Shown in pieces: positions 1 through 6,084 of a DNA stretch of 7,465 bases. Each line of letters starts with the position of its first letter. Positions within the stretch are counted from its first letter, which is position 1. The stretch covers positions 1 through 7,465 of the forward strand of contig JAJBVU010000154.1 of assembly GCA_020859645.1 (NCBI GenBank), read 5' to 3'. The position numbers were made by a program, and so were the translations under genes. The notes beneath the pieces were generated by a model. That model was not told the origin of the DNA, searched no databases, and was given only the letters and a program-made list of their open reading frames with translations. Source of the stretch: Eubacterium sp. (GTDB lineage Bacteria > Bacillota > Clostridia > Lachnospirales > CAG-274).

Positions 1-76
1 ATAACATAAAGCTGCTGATAAAACAACAAAAAGTTTTTCGAAAATAAAAAAACTTGCTTAAAAAATTTAAAAATTA

Positions 77-105
77 TTGACTATATTTTATGTTTATAGT
101 ATAAT
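77..105 (+). promoter_or_regulatory. Sigma-A-type promoter of hppA
   Basis: A -35 box TTGACT (77-82, one mismatch from consensus) and a perfect -10 box TATAAT (100-105) are separated by exactly 17 bp. The DNA just upstream (about 40-76) is almost pure A/T with A- and T-tracts, which would suit an UP element. Transcription should start near 111-114, giving a leader of about 110 nt before the hppA start. There is no extended -10 TG. This is the only strong promoter seen in the window, and it implies that hppA is transcribed on its own, probably at a high level. Confidence 0.85.
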
Positions 106-119
106 ATTCGTTGGTTATT

Positions 120-136
120 TCGGCGGTTGTTGCCGA
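120..136 (+). other. Small hairpin at the 5' end of the hppA leader
   Basis: TCGGC (120-124) can pair with GCCGA (132-136) around a 7-nt loop. It would sit within about 10 nt of the predicted 5' end of the hppA mRNA, where such hairpins can protect a transcript from decay. The stem is short, so this is a modest structural call with no demonstrated function. Confidence 0.4.
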
Positions 137-155
137 TATGAACAAATTTTTATGA

Positions 156-185
156 AAAACCGCAGAAAATTTCTACAGCGGTTTT
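156..185 (+). promoter_or_regulatory. Leader hairpin upstream of hppA, possible attenuator
   Basis: AAAACCGC (156-163) pairs perfectly with GCGGTTTT (178-185). The 14-nt loop can close further through AGAA (164-167) with TTCT (171-174). The 3' arm ends in only four T residues followed by CGG, so it is a poor terminator as written. It ends 18 nt before the Shine-Dalgarno sequence and could influence transcription elongation, mRNA stability or ribosome access. I do not recognise a known riboswitch class here. The structure is seen in the sequence; any regulatory role is inference. Confidence 0.45.
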
Positions 186-203
186 CGGATATTAAATTTT
201 ACT

Positions 204-210
204 AAGGAGG
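204..210 (+). promoter_or_regulatory. Ribosome binding site of hppA
   Basis: AAGGAGG is a near-perfect anti-16S match, placed 10 nt before the ATG at 221. It fixes that ATG as the start. The stop of a 17-codon upstream reading frame (152-205) overlaps its first bases, but that frame has no ribosome binding site of its own. Confidence 0.85.
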
Positions 211-220
211 AAAAAAGTAA

Positions 221-2341
221 ATGTCTACAGTTGCTTTATTGGTAATTTTGGGTCTTGTAGTTATTGCCCTTTTAAACGTGGCTTTTAACTACACAAAAAT
301 CAAGGCTCAAGAAGAAGGCACAGCCGAAATGGCTGAAATGGCGGGTATCATCCGCAGCGGTGCCTCAACATTTTTAAAAACAGAGTACAGAACCATTGGT
401 ATTGTGGTTATTGTTCTCGCAATTATCCTTGCCCTTTTTATTGAGGTAACAAGCGGCATAACATTCATTTTAGGCGCACTTATGAGCAGTATCGTATGCG
501 TTTTGGGTATGAGAAGTGCTACATATGCAAACGTTCGTACAGCCAACAAGGCAAGAAACACTCTTTCCATAGGCGAAACCGTAAAGGTTGCTCTTTGCGG
601 CGGAAGCATAAGCGGCTTAAGCGTTCAGGCGTGCGGTATGCTTGGTCTTGTGGCAGTTCTTCTTATTTGGGGCGTTGACCACAGTGCAGAGGGTCAGGGT
701 CTTATCGGCGGACTTCACTGCAACCCCTCAATTATGAGAATTTCAACCTATTCTTTGGGCTGCTCAATCGTTGCTATGTTCAACAGAGTTGCAGGCGGAA
801 ATTACACAAAGGCAGCGGATATTTCTTCCGACATTCTTGCTAAGCTCCGTCACGATATGCCCGAGGATGACAGCCGTGTTCCCAACGTAATCGCCGACTT
901 CATAGGCGACAACGTAAACGATATTGCCGGCAACTGTTCAGACCTTCTTGAAAGCTTTGTTGCTACAATGTCAGCTTCTATTATGATTGCCGTTACTATT
1001 TACATCGGCAGCTCAGGCATAAGCGAATCTACATTTAATGCAACAATCATATTCCCCATAGTTTTGGCTGCCTGCGGTCTTTTAAGCTGTATCATCGGCT
1101 TAGGCTACGGCTCCCTTCACAAAATGGGCTCCAACCCCTCAAAAGAGCTTAATATGGCTACATATATTTCTTCCGGTCTTACCGTTATTTTAGGTCTTGT
1201 GGCTTGCTATGTTATTTTCGGCAAGGTTGACCTTTATGACGATTTCGCAATCGGCTGGATTTCACCTTGGGTATCAGCTGTTTTGGGTATCGTCAGCGGT
1301 GTAGCTATCGGTATGATTACAGAATACTACACAAGTACAGACTTTTCACCTACAAAGAAGTTGGCAGAGCTTGCAACTGAGGGCGAAGCCTTCGTTATCA
1401 CAAAGGGCGACGCTATCGGCTCACGTTCCTGCTTGTTCCCCATTCTTTTCATAGGTGTATCACTTTTCATTTCAGGTAAAATCTGCGGTTCCTACGGTAT
1501 CGCTATCTCAGCTTTGGGTATGCTTTCATTCGTAGGCGCAACAGTTTCAATCGACGCTTTCGGTCCCATCGCCGACAATGCAGGCGGTATTGCAGAAAGC
1601 TGTCACCTTCCTTCAAACGTAAGAACTATCACAGACAAGCTTGACGCAGTAGGAAACACAACAGCGGCTATCGGCAAGGGCTTCGCTATCGGCTCAGCAG
1701 CCTTCGCAACAGTTTCTCTTATTGTAGCTTATGTAGGAAACTACACAGAAGCAGGCGTTGAGCCTGTTCTCAATATGGCTTCATTCGTAGTTGTTGCCGG
1801 CGGCGTTATCGGCGGCGCACTTGTTGAATATTTCTCAGCTGTTCTTACAGACAACACAATCGACTCCGCAAGAATTATGGCTGACGAAGGCGACAAGCAG
1901 CTTTCAGTTCCCGGCGTTCTTGAAGGAAAGGTTAAGCCCGACTATAACAAGCTTATCGAAATGGCAGCTAAGGAAGCTCTCAGAAAGATGCTTATGCCTT
2001 CTGTTTTAGCTATTCTTATTCCTATCGTAGGCGGCTTCCTGTTCGGCGCTGAATTCGTAGGCGGCTTGCTTGTTGGTGCTACAATCTGCGCTATTCCCAG
2101 AGCTATATTTATGGGTAACTCAGGCGGCGCATTCGACAACGCTAAGAAGTATATCGAGGGCGGCTTCCTTAAGGGTCACGGAAAAGGCTCAGCTGCTCAT
2201 AAGGCTTCAGTAACAGGCGACACAGTGGGCGACACAAGAAAGGACGTTGTCGGCGTTGCTCTCGACATTTTCATCAAGATGATGTCTACTGTTGCAAATA
2301 CTCTTGCAAGCGTATTCGCCACAATCAGAATTATCAAATAA
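221..2341 (+). CDS. hppA: K+-dependent, probably Na+-pumping membrane pyrophosphatase
   Basis: This integral-membrane pyrophosphatase (706 aa, normal bacterial length, about 16 predicted membrane helices) hydrolyses cytoplasmic PPi and uses the energy to pump cations out. The active-site residues align with plant VrPPase at constant spacing: K197, D200, D204, K208, E215, D226, D230, D234, D241, then D445, D452, N479, D639, K642, D667, D671, K674 and D675. GNTTAAIG at 478-485 has Ala482, where K+-independent enzymes carry Lys, so K+ dependence is expected. Glu244, three residues after D241, matches the gate Glu of Na+-PPases, and the H+-type Glu position (248) is Ala. Na+ transport is therefore likely, though Na+/H+ dual transport cannot be excluded. 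The protein is divergent: the usual GKVE signature reads AKLR (207-210), GDNVGD is GDNVND, and KDTSGP is KDVVGV. It is transcribed alone from its own promoter and ends at a terminator. Confidence 0.93.
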   Translation: MSTVALLVILGLVVIALLNVAFNYTKIKAQEEGTAEMAEMAGIIRSGASTFLKTEYRTIGIVVIVLAIILALFIEVTSGITFILGALMSSIVCVLGMRSATYANVRTANKARNTLSIGETVKVALCGGSISGLSVQACGMLGLVAVLLIWGVDHSAEGQGLIGGLHCNPSIMRISTYSLGCSIVAMFNRVAGGNYTKAADISSDILAKLRHDMPEDDSRVPNVIADFIGDNVNDIAGNCSDLLESFVATMSASIMIAVTIYIGSSGISESTFNATIIFPIVLAACGLLSCIIGLGYGSLHKMGSNPSKELNMATYISSGLTVILGLVACYVIFGKVDLYDDFAIGWISPWVSAVLGIVSGVAIGMITEYYTSTDFSPTKKLAELATEGEAFVITKGDAIGSRSCLFPILFIGVSLFISGKICGSYGIAISALGMLSFVGATVSIDAFGPIADNAGGIAESCHLPSNVRTITDKLDAVGNTTAAIGKGFAIGSAAFATVSLIVAYVGNYTEAGVEPVLNMASFVVVAGGVIGGALVEYFSAVLTDNTIDSARIMADEGDKQLSVPGVLEGKVKPDYNKLIEMAAKEALRKMLMPSVLAILIPIVGGFLFGAEFVGGLLVGATICAIPRAIFMGNSGGAFDNAKKYIEGGFLKGHGKGSAAHKASVTGDTVGDTRKDVVGVALDIFIKMMSTVANTLASVFATIRIIK

Positions 2342-2363
2342 TAAATATTATTTATATCATAAG

Positions 2364-2394
2364 AAAAGCCGTTCCCGGTCGGAGCGGCTTTTTT
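2364..2394 (+). terminator. Rho-independent terminator of hppA, possibly bidirectional
   Basis: The stem AAAAGCCGTTCC (2364-2375) pairs with GGAGCGGCTTTT (2381-2392), with one G-T wobble and a 5-nt loop, and runs into six T residues (2389-2394). It starts 22 nt after the hppA stop. On the minus strand the same hairpin is followed by TTTTCTT, so it could also stop the converging decarboxylase operon, though less efficiently. Confidence 0.9.
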
Positions 2395-2441
2395 AATGTG
2401 CGATTTTTTTAAAAGGCGAAAAGCAGTTTTACTAAATGGAA

Positions 2442-2610
2442 ACACCCCCACCTCTCAGTCAGCTTCGCTGACAGTGAGAACCCGAAAGAATTAGGGTGTC
2501 TATGCTGTAGGTAATAAAATACATTACGCATTAACACCCGAACGACATCGGGCGACGCAAGTCGCTTTTGCCAAAGGCAAAAGTTCTGAACGCCCTCAAG
2601 GGGAGCCTTT
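2442..2610. repeat. Cluster of palindromes, probable dispersed intergenic repeat element
   Basis: This non-coding stretch between two convergent genes is packed with hairpins. TCTCAGTCAGC (2453-2463) pairs with GCTGAC-TGAGA (2467-2479), with AG bulged. GGGTGT (2494-2499), ATGC (2502-2505) and GTAAT (2511-2515) pair in nested order with ATTAC (2523-2527), GCAT (2528-2531) and ACACCC (2534-2539). CCCGA/TCGGG lies at 2537-2552. GCGAC-GCAA-GTCGC (2552-2565) has a GNRA loop. CTTTTGCC-AAA-GGCAAAAG (2565-2583) is a perfect 8-bp stem. CCC-TCAA-GGG occupies 2593-2602. The outer pieces, with CAGTCAGCTTCGCTGACAG at one end and CTCAAGGGGAGCCTT at the other, resemble a repeat I recall from gut Clostridia, where the two parts usually lie next to each other. 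A reading frame across it on the minus strand has no ribosome binding site and is not a credible gene. Copy number cannot be judged from this window. Confidence 0.6.
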
Positions 2611-2619
2611 ACGATGTGA

Positions 2620-4020
2620 TTAAATAGGATAAACCCCTTCTTCAACCTTGGCAAGATCGGGATCTATGCCGTATTTCTGAGCTTGACGGAATTTGAAATA
2701 GTCCTGTGCTACCTGAGGGAAGAGAACATAGCTTAAAACGTCCTCGTCCTGTTCCTTAAAGTCCTTAATAGCCTTTTCCGCTGCGGGAAGCTCAGGCTTT
2801 AAAAGATCGGCAGGACGGCAGGTTACGGGCTCTTCGTCCCCTATAATTTTCTCTCTTATTTTCTTAGAAATGGGAACGGGTGTTCTTCCGTACATACCTC
2901 TGACAAGATCCTTTGTTTCCTTAGGCGTCATTTTATAGCGTTCGCCCATAATTACGTTAAGAACAGCCTGTGTGCCTACGATTTGGCTTGAGGGAGTAAC
3001 AAGAGGAGGATAGCCTAAATCCGCTCTTACTCTGGGGATTTCCTCCAAAACCTCTCTGTATTTATCCTCAGCTCCGGCTGTTTTAAGCTGACTTACAAGG
3101 TTCGAAAGCATACCGCCGGGAACCTGATAAATAAGAGTTGCTATATCAACAGAAAGAACCTTTGTGCTTAAAAGACCGCTTTGAAGAGCCTTTTCCCTTA
3201 TGGGAAGGAAGTAGTCTGAAATACTCTTAAGAAGGTGTTCGTCCAGACCTGTGTCGTATTTTGTCCCCTTTAAAACGGCGTTCATAACCTCTGTAGAAGG
3301 CTGAGACGTACCCATTGAGAAGGGGCTCATATCTGTATCTATAATGTCTGCGCCGGCTTCAATGGCTTTAAGATAGGTCATAGAAGCCGCCCCGCTTGTG
3401 TAGTGGCTGTGGATTTCAAGAGGAAGGTCAACCTTCTTTTTAATTGCCTTTACAAGGTCATAGGCAGCCGAGGGCAGAAGAAGCCCCGCCATATCCTTAA
3501 TACAAATAGAGTCTGCGCCTATATTGGCGAATTTCTTAGCAAGGTCAACAAAATATTCCTCAGTGTGAACATCGCTTAATGTAAAGGAAATTGCAAGCTG
3601 GGCGTGTCCCCCTGCCTTCTTGCACGCCTTAACGGCTGTTTCAAGATTTCTGACGTCGTTAAGAGCATCGAAAATACGAATTATGTCAATACCGTTTTCA
3701 ATACTCTTTTTAACGAACATTTCAACAACGTCATCTGCATAGTGGCGGTAGCCCAAAATGTTCTGACCTCTTAAGAGCATTTGAAGCTTTGTATTGGGGG
3801 CAGCCTTGCGGATTGCACGAAGCCTGTCCCATGGATCCTCCTTTAAATATCTCAAACATGAGTCATAGGTTGCTCCGCCCCAAACCTCCATAGCTCCGAA
3901 GCCGACCTTGTCCATTTCGCCTATAATAGGCAGCATTTCCGCTGTGGAAAGCCTTGTTGCTATAAGTGACTGCTGACCGTCACGAAGTGTGCAGTCGCAG
4001 ATTTTAACTTTATTCTTCAT
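2620..4020 (-). CDS. oadA: OadA/5S-type carboxyltransferase subunit (oxaloacetate decarboxylase alpha, no biotin domain)
   Basis: This cytoplasmic subunit (466 aa) transfers a carboxyl group between oxaloacetate/pyruvate and biotin on a separate carrier. The N-terminal TIM barrel has CDCTLRDGQQS (8-18, metal-binding D14), the Lys expected to be carbamylated in CIKDMAG (K175), and the metal-binding pair in HSHYTSG (H204, H206). A conserved PYC-type C-terminal domain follows, including PVTCRPADLL. Full-length OadA of Klebsiella type (about 595 aa) ends in a biotinyl domain; this protein stops before it, and the biotin domain is encoded two genes upstream. The frame is open further upstream to a TTG at 4071 overlapping the oadB stop, but the ATG at 4020 is preferred because an AAAGGAG lies 12 nt before it and homology starts there. 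It is the last gene of the operon, 43 bp after oadB. Pyruvate carboxylase subunit B or transcarboxylase 5S are alternative names for the same fold; the Na+-pump neighbours favour the decarboxylase/transcarboxylase role. Confidence 0.9.
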   Translation of the reverse strand: MKNKVKICDCTLRDGQQSLIATRLSTAEMLPIIGEMDKVGFGAMEVWGGATYDSCLRYLKEDPWDRLRAIRKAAPNTKLQMLLRGQNILGYRHYADDVVEMFVKKSIENGIDIIRIFDALNDVRNLETAVKACKKAGGHAQLAISFTLSDVHTEEYFVDLAKKFANIGADSICIKDMAGLLLPSAAYDLVKAIKKKVDLPLEIHSHYTSGAASMTYLKAIEAGADIIDTDMSPFSMGTSQPSTEVMNAVLKGTKYDTGLDEHLLKSISDYFLPIREKALQSGLLSTKVLSVDIATLIYQVPGGMLSNLVSQLKTAGAEDKYREVLEEIPRVRADLGYPPLVTPSSQIVGTQAVLNVIMGERYKMTPKETKDLVRGMYGRTPVPISKKIREKIIGDEEPVTCRPADLLKPELPAAEKAIKDFKEQDEDVLSYVLFPQVAQDYFKFRQAQKYGIDPDLAKVEEGVYPI

Positions 4021-4032
4021 AACAAATAAGAT

Positions 4033-4039
4033 CTCCTTT
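4033..4039 (-). promoter_or_regulatory. Ribosome binding site deciding the oadA start
   Basis: AAAGGAG on the minus strand lies 12 nt before the ATG at 4020, slightly long but usable. It lies inside the frame that extends to the upstream TTG at 4071, and that TTG has no ribosome binding site. The site therefore argues for the shorter 466-residue protein. Confidence 0.7.
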
Positions 4040-4063
4040 AAACAAAAATCTTCTTTCTGATTT

Positions 4064-5224
4064 TTAACCAAATAGATAAATAAATATACCCGAAGCTACG
4101 GCAGAGCCTATAACCCCTGCCACGTTGGGGCCCATTGCGTGCATAAGCAAATAGTTTGAGGGGTTTTCCTCCTTGCCTACGTTTTGGGCTACTCTTGCCG
4201 CCATAGGAACAGCCGATACACCGGCAGCGCCTATAAGGGGGTTAATCTTCCAGCCCGAAAGTCTGCACATAAGCTTGCCTAAAAGCACGCCCCCTGCTGT
4301 GGAAACCATAAATGCACCGAGGCCCAAAACCAAAACCTTCAGCGTATCAACGGTTAAGAAGGTTGCGGCGTTTGTGGTTGCACCTACGGAAATACCTATA
4401 AAGAGGCTTAATATGTACATAAGAGCCTCTGAGGCGTGTGTGGCGATTTTTTCAGTAACTCCGCAGACCTTAAGAAGGTTGCCCAGCATAAGCATACCTA
4501 TAAGGGAAGCTGTGGAGGGAAGTATAAGTATAACCACTATGGAAACCATAATGGGGAAAATTATTTTTTCTGTTTTTGAAACAGGGCGAAGCTGCTCCAT
4601 TTTTACAGCCCTTTCCTTTTTGGTGGTTAAAAGCTTCATTATAGGGGGCTGAATTATGGGGATAAGCGCCATATAAGAATAGGCGGCTACCGCTACTGTT
4701 GAAAGAATGTGGGGTGCAAGCTTAGTTGTGGTAAAAATTGCCGTGGGGCCGTCTGCACCGCCGATAATACCGATTGAAGCGGCTTCTTCGGGGGTCATAC
4801 CCAAAGCCAAAGCCCCTAAAAAGGCTATAAATATACCTAACTGCGCCGCTGCGCCTAAAATAAGGCTTTTGGGGTTTGCAATAAGAGGACCGAAGTCGGT
4901 CATAACCCCTACCCCCAAAAATATAAGGGGAGGAAAAAGTCCCAAAGCGTCTCCCTGATAAATATACCACAAAAGACCGCCGTTTTCGCCGCCTTCAGGG
5001 GCATTCATAAGCCCTGCTCCGGGAAGGTTTGCAAGGAGCATACCGAAGGCAATAGGCAAAAGCAGCAAAGGCTCATATTTTTTGACAATAGCCAGATACA
5101 TAAAGAACAGGGCAACGGCAATCATAATTATATATTTATAGCCGTCTCCGTCGAAAAACAGGAGTATGCCCGAGTCTGCTATAAGCCCTGAGAAAATTTC
5201 AATAAGGCTTGTTATAAATGACAT
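4064..5224 (-). CDS. oadB: Na+-translocating decarboxylase beta subunit (OadB/MmdB/GcdB family)
   Basis: This multi-pass membrane subunit (386 aa) decarboxylates carboxybiotin and couples it to Na+ export. GGADGPT carries D158, and NPLIGAAGVSAVPMAAR carries N328 and S337. Their spacing (170 and 9 residues) is the same as that of Klebsiella OadB D203, N373 and S382, the residues implicated in Na+ and carboxybiotin handling. The GVGVMTDFGPLIANP segment (104-118) is also typical. The N-terminus is shorter than in Klebsiella OadB (433 aa), as is common in Bacillota. A GGAGG (5232-5236) lies 7 nt before the ATG. The gene follows the biotin carrier by 20 bp and precedes oadA. The beta family is shared by oxaloacetate, methylmalonyl-CoA, malonate and glutaconyl-CoA decarboxylases, so the subunit itself does not reveal the substrate. 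Confidence 0.93.
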   Translation of the reverse strand: MSFITSLIEIFSGLIADSGILLFFDGDGYKYIIMIAVALFFMYLAIVKKYEPLLLLPIAFGMLLANLPGAGLMNAPEGGENGGLLWYIYQGDALGLFPPLIFLGVGVMTDFGPLIANPKSLILGAAAQLGIFIAFLGALALGMTPEEAASIGIIGGADGPTAIFTTTKLAPHILSTVAVAAYSYMALIPIIQPPIMKLLTTKKERAVKMEQLRPVSKTEKIIFPIMVSIVVILILPSTASLIGMLMLGNLLKVCGVTEKIATHASEALMYILSLFIGISVGATTNAATFLTVDTLKVLVLGLGAFMVSTAGGVLLGKLMCRLSGWKINPLIGAAGVSAVPMAARVAQNVGKEENPSNYLLMHAMGPNVAGVIGSAVASGIFIYLFG

Positions 5225-5244
5225 AATGCTACCTCCGTTTCAAC

Positions 5245-5640
5245 TTAACTAACGGTGATTAAAACATCGTCGGAGCCTACCGACTGACCCTTGGAAACCG
5301 CAATTGACGAAACTGTTCCGCCAACGGGTGTAACGATTTCGTTTTCCATTTTCATAGCTTCCAAAATTACCACTGTATCATTTGCGGCTACCTTTTGACC
5401 TACGGCAACCTTAATATCCAAAATATTTCCGGGCATAGGAGCCTTTACGGGTGTTCCGCTTGCTGCTGCAGGAGCGGGAGCCGGTGCGGGAGCTGCTGCG
5501 GCAGGTGCAGGTGTGGGAGCAGGCGCAGGTGCTGCTGCGGCAGGAGCTGCTGAGGGTGCCTGACCGGGTGCAAGCTCTTCAACCGTAACGTCATAAGCCG
5601 TTCCGTTTACTGTTACTCTGAAATTTTTTAAATTACTCAT
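5245..5640 (-). CDS. Free-standing biotin carboxyl carrier protein of the Na+ pump (MmdC/GcdC type)
   Basis: This small carrier (131 aa) shuttles CO2 between the carboxyltransferases and the membrane beta subunit. A short N-terminal segment (1-25) is followed by an Ala/Pro-rich flexible linker (about 26-62) and a biotinyl domain (about 63-131). The domain contains KAPMPGNI (66-73) and the biotinylation motif EAMKMEN (94-100). K97, 34 residues from the C-terminus, is the residue expected to carry biotin; that distance is typical of the family. The linker contains a 13-residue tandem repeat. AGGAGG at 5650-5655 lies 9 nt before the ATG. Equivalent proteins are MmdC in Veillonella and the 1.3S subunit in Propionibacterium. 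Its position between the anchor and beta genes supports membership of the same complex. No biotin ligase or biotin carboxylase is present in the window; lack of a carboxylase fits a decarboxylase/transcarboxylase rather than an ATP-driven carboxylase. Confidence 0.93.
   Translation of the reverse strand: MSNLKNFRVTVNGTAYDVTVEELAPGQAPSAAPAAAAPAPAPTPAPAAAAPAPAPAPAAASGTPVKAPMPGNILDIKVAVGQKVAANDTVVILEAMKMENEIVTPVGGTVSSIAVSKGQSVGSDDVLITVS
5467..5544 (-). repeat. Tandem repeat in the Ala/Pro linker of the biotin carrier
   Basis: Two 39-bp (13-codon) units lie head to tail within the carrier gene: 5506-5544 encodes PAAAAPAPAPTPA and 5467-5505 encodes PAAAAPAPAPAPA. The first 14 bp of each unit are identical. 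The DNA is markedly GC-richer than its surroundings. Such linkers vary in length between strains through slippage; they act as a flexible arm for the biotin domain. Confidence 0.8.
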
Positions 5641-5658
5641 AATTATTTGCCTCCTATA

Positions 5659-6069
5659 TTATAAAGCAGTTGGGTGCTGACGCTGTTCGTTTAAGGCTTC
5701 CGCCTGCCAGTTGTTGGAACGTCTGAAGGATCTTACCACAAGCCTGTCTGTGGAAGTGTTAAGGCTTGCGGCGATAGCTGCCGTAATTGCGGCAACAAGC
5801 TCCTTATCGTCTGTTTTAGGCTCTTCCTGTATAACAACAGGCTCAGGCTCAGGTGCGGAAACGGGTATAGTCTCCGGCTTTGTTTTCTTTCTTAAAATAA
5901 CCTTTTCGTCCTTATGCTCTGCGAAATAAATAATCTTAGAGGTTATCCAAATGCAGACGGAAATTATTGAAAGAATTAAAAGAACCGTTAATATGCCCGT
6001 TGCGGCTATAACAATACCCTGATAAAAGGAAAAGTCAGCCGTATTCATAGATAAAAGTGTTAAGCGCAT
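5659..6069 (-). CDS. oadG: OadG/MmdD-like small membrane anchor subunit
   Basis: This 136-residue protein has one membrane helix near the N-terminus (about 17-47), a charged Lys/Arg stretch, a Pro/Glu-rich linker (about 65-84) and a conserved C-terminal segment (about 87-116). That segment, with ELVAAITAAIAAS followed by TDRLVVRS, is typical of gamma/delta subunits of Bacillota Na+-decarboxylases. These subunits tether the soluble carboxyltransferase to the beta subunit and stabilise the complex. The ATG at 6069 is chosen because GGGAAGG (6078-6084) lies 8 nt before it; the second Met at residue 8 has no ribosome binding site. The gene starts 15 bp after the carboxyltransferase gene and ends 18 bp before the biotin carrier. 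The C-terminal tail is basic and glutamine-rich. Assignment rests on architecture, the C-terminal motif and gene context, because this family is weakly conserved. Confidence 0.85.
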   Translation of the reverse strand: MRLTLLSMNTADFSFYQGIVIAATGILTVLLILSIISVCIWITSKIIYFAEHKDEKVILRKKTKPETIPVSAPEPEPVVIQEEPKTDDKELVAAITAAIAASLNTSTDRLVVRSFRRSNNWQAEALNEQRQHPTAL

Positions 6070-6084
6070 AATATCAACCTTCCC

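Noticed and set aside
31..54. AAGTTTTT/AAAAACTT inverted repeat near the left edge as a terminator of an upstream gene
   Set aside because: The stem is almost entirely A-T with no GC core and no clear T-tract after it. It is more likely part of the A/T-rich DNA upstream of the promoter.
152..205. 17-codon upstream reading frame ending at the hppA ribosome binding site
   Set aside because: The stop overlaps the Shine-Dalgarno sequence in a way that could suggest translational coupling, but there is no ribosome binding site before its ATG and the frame coincides with the leader hairpin, so chance is the simplest explanation.
2442..2610. CRISPR array or riboswitch in the palindromic region
   Set aside because: There are no regularly spaced direct repeats, and the region lies at the 3' ends of both flanking genes rather than in a leader, which does not fit either feature.
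2409..2654. Minus-strand 81-codon reading frame over the intergenic region
   Set aside because: It lies across the palindromic element and overlaps the end of oadA, has no ribosome binding site, and its protein is simply the translation of the hairpins. Similar repeat-derived frames are often mis-annotated as hypothetical proteins.
4021..4071. Upstream TTG extension of oadA by 17 residues
   Set aside because: The TTG at 4071 has no ribosome binding site and overlaps the oadB stop; the extra residues have no family similarity, whereas the ATG at 4020 has an AAAGGAG before it.
4173..4652. 159-codon plus-strand reading frame opposite the beta subunit gene
   Set aside because: It is antisense to a well-conserved membrane protein gene, has no recognisable domain, and is explained by the codon bias of the real gene.
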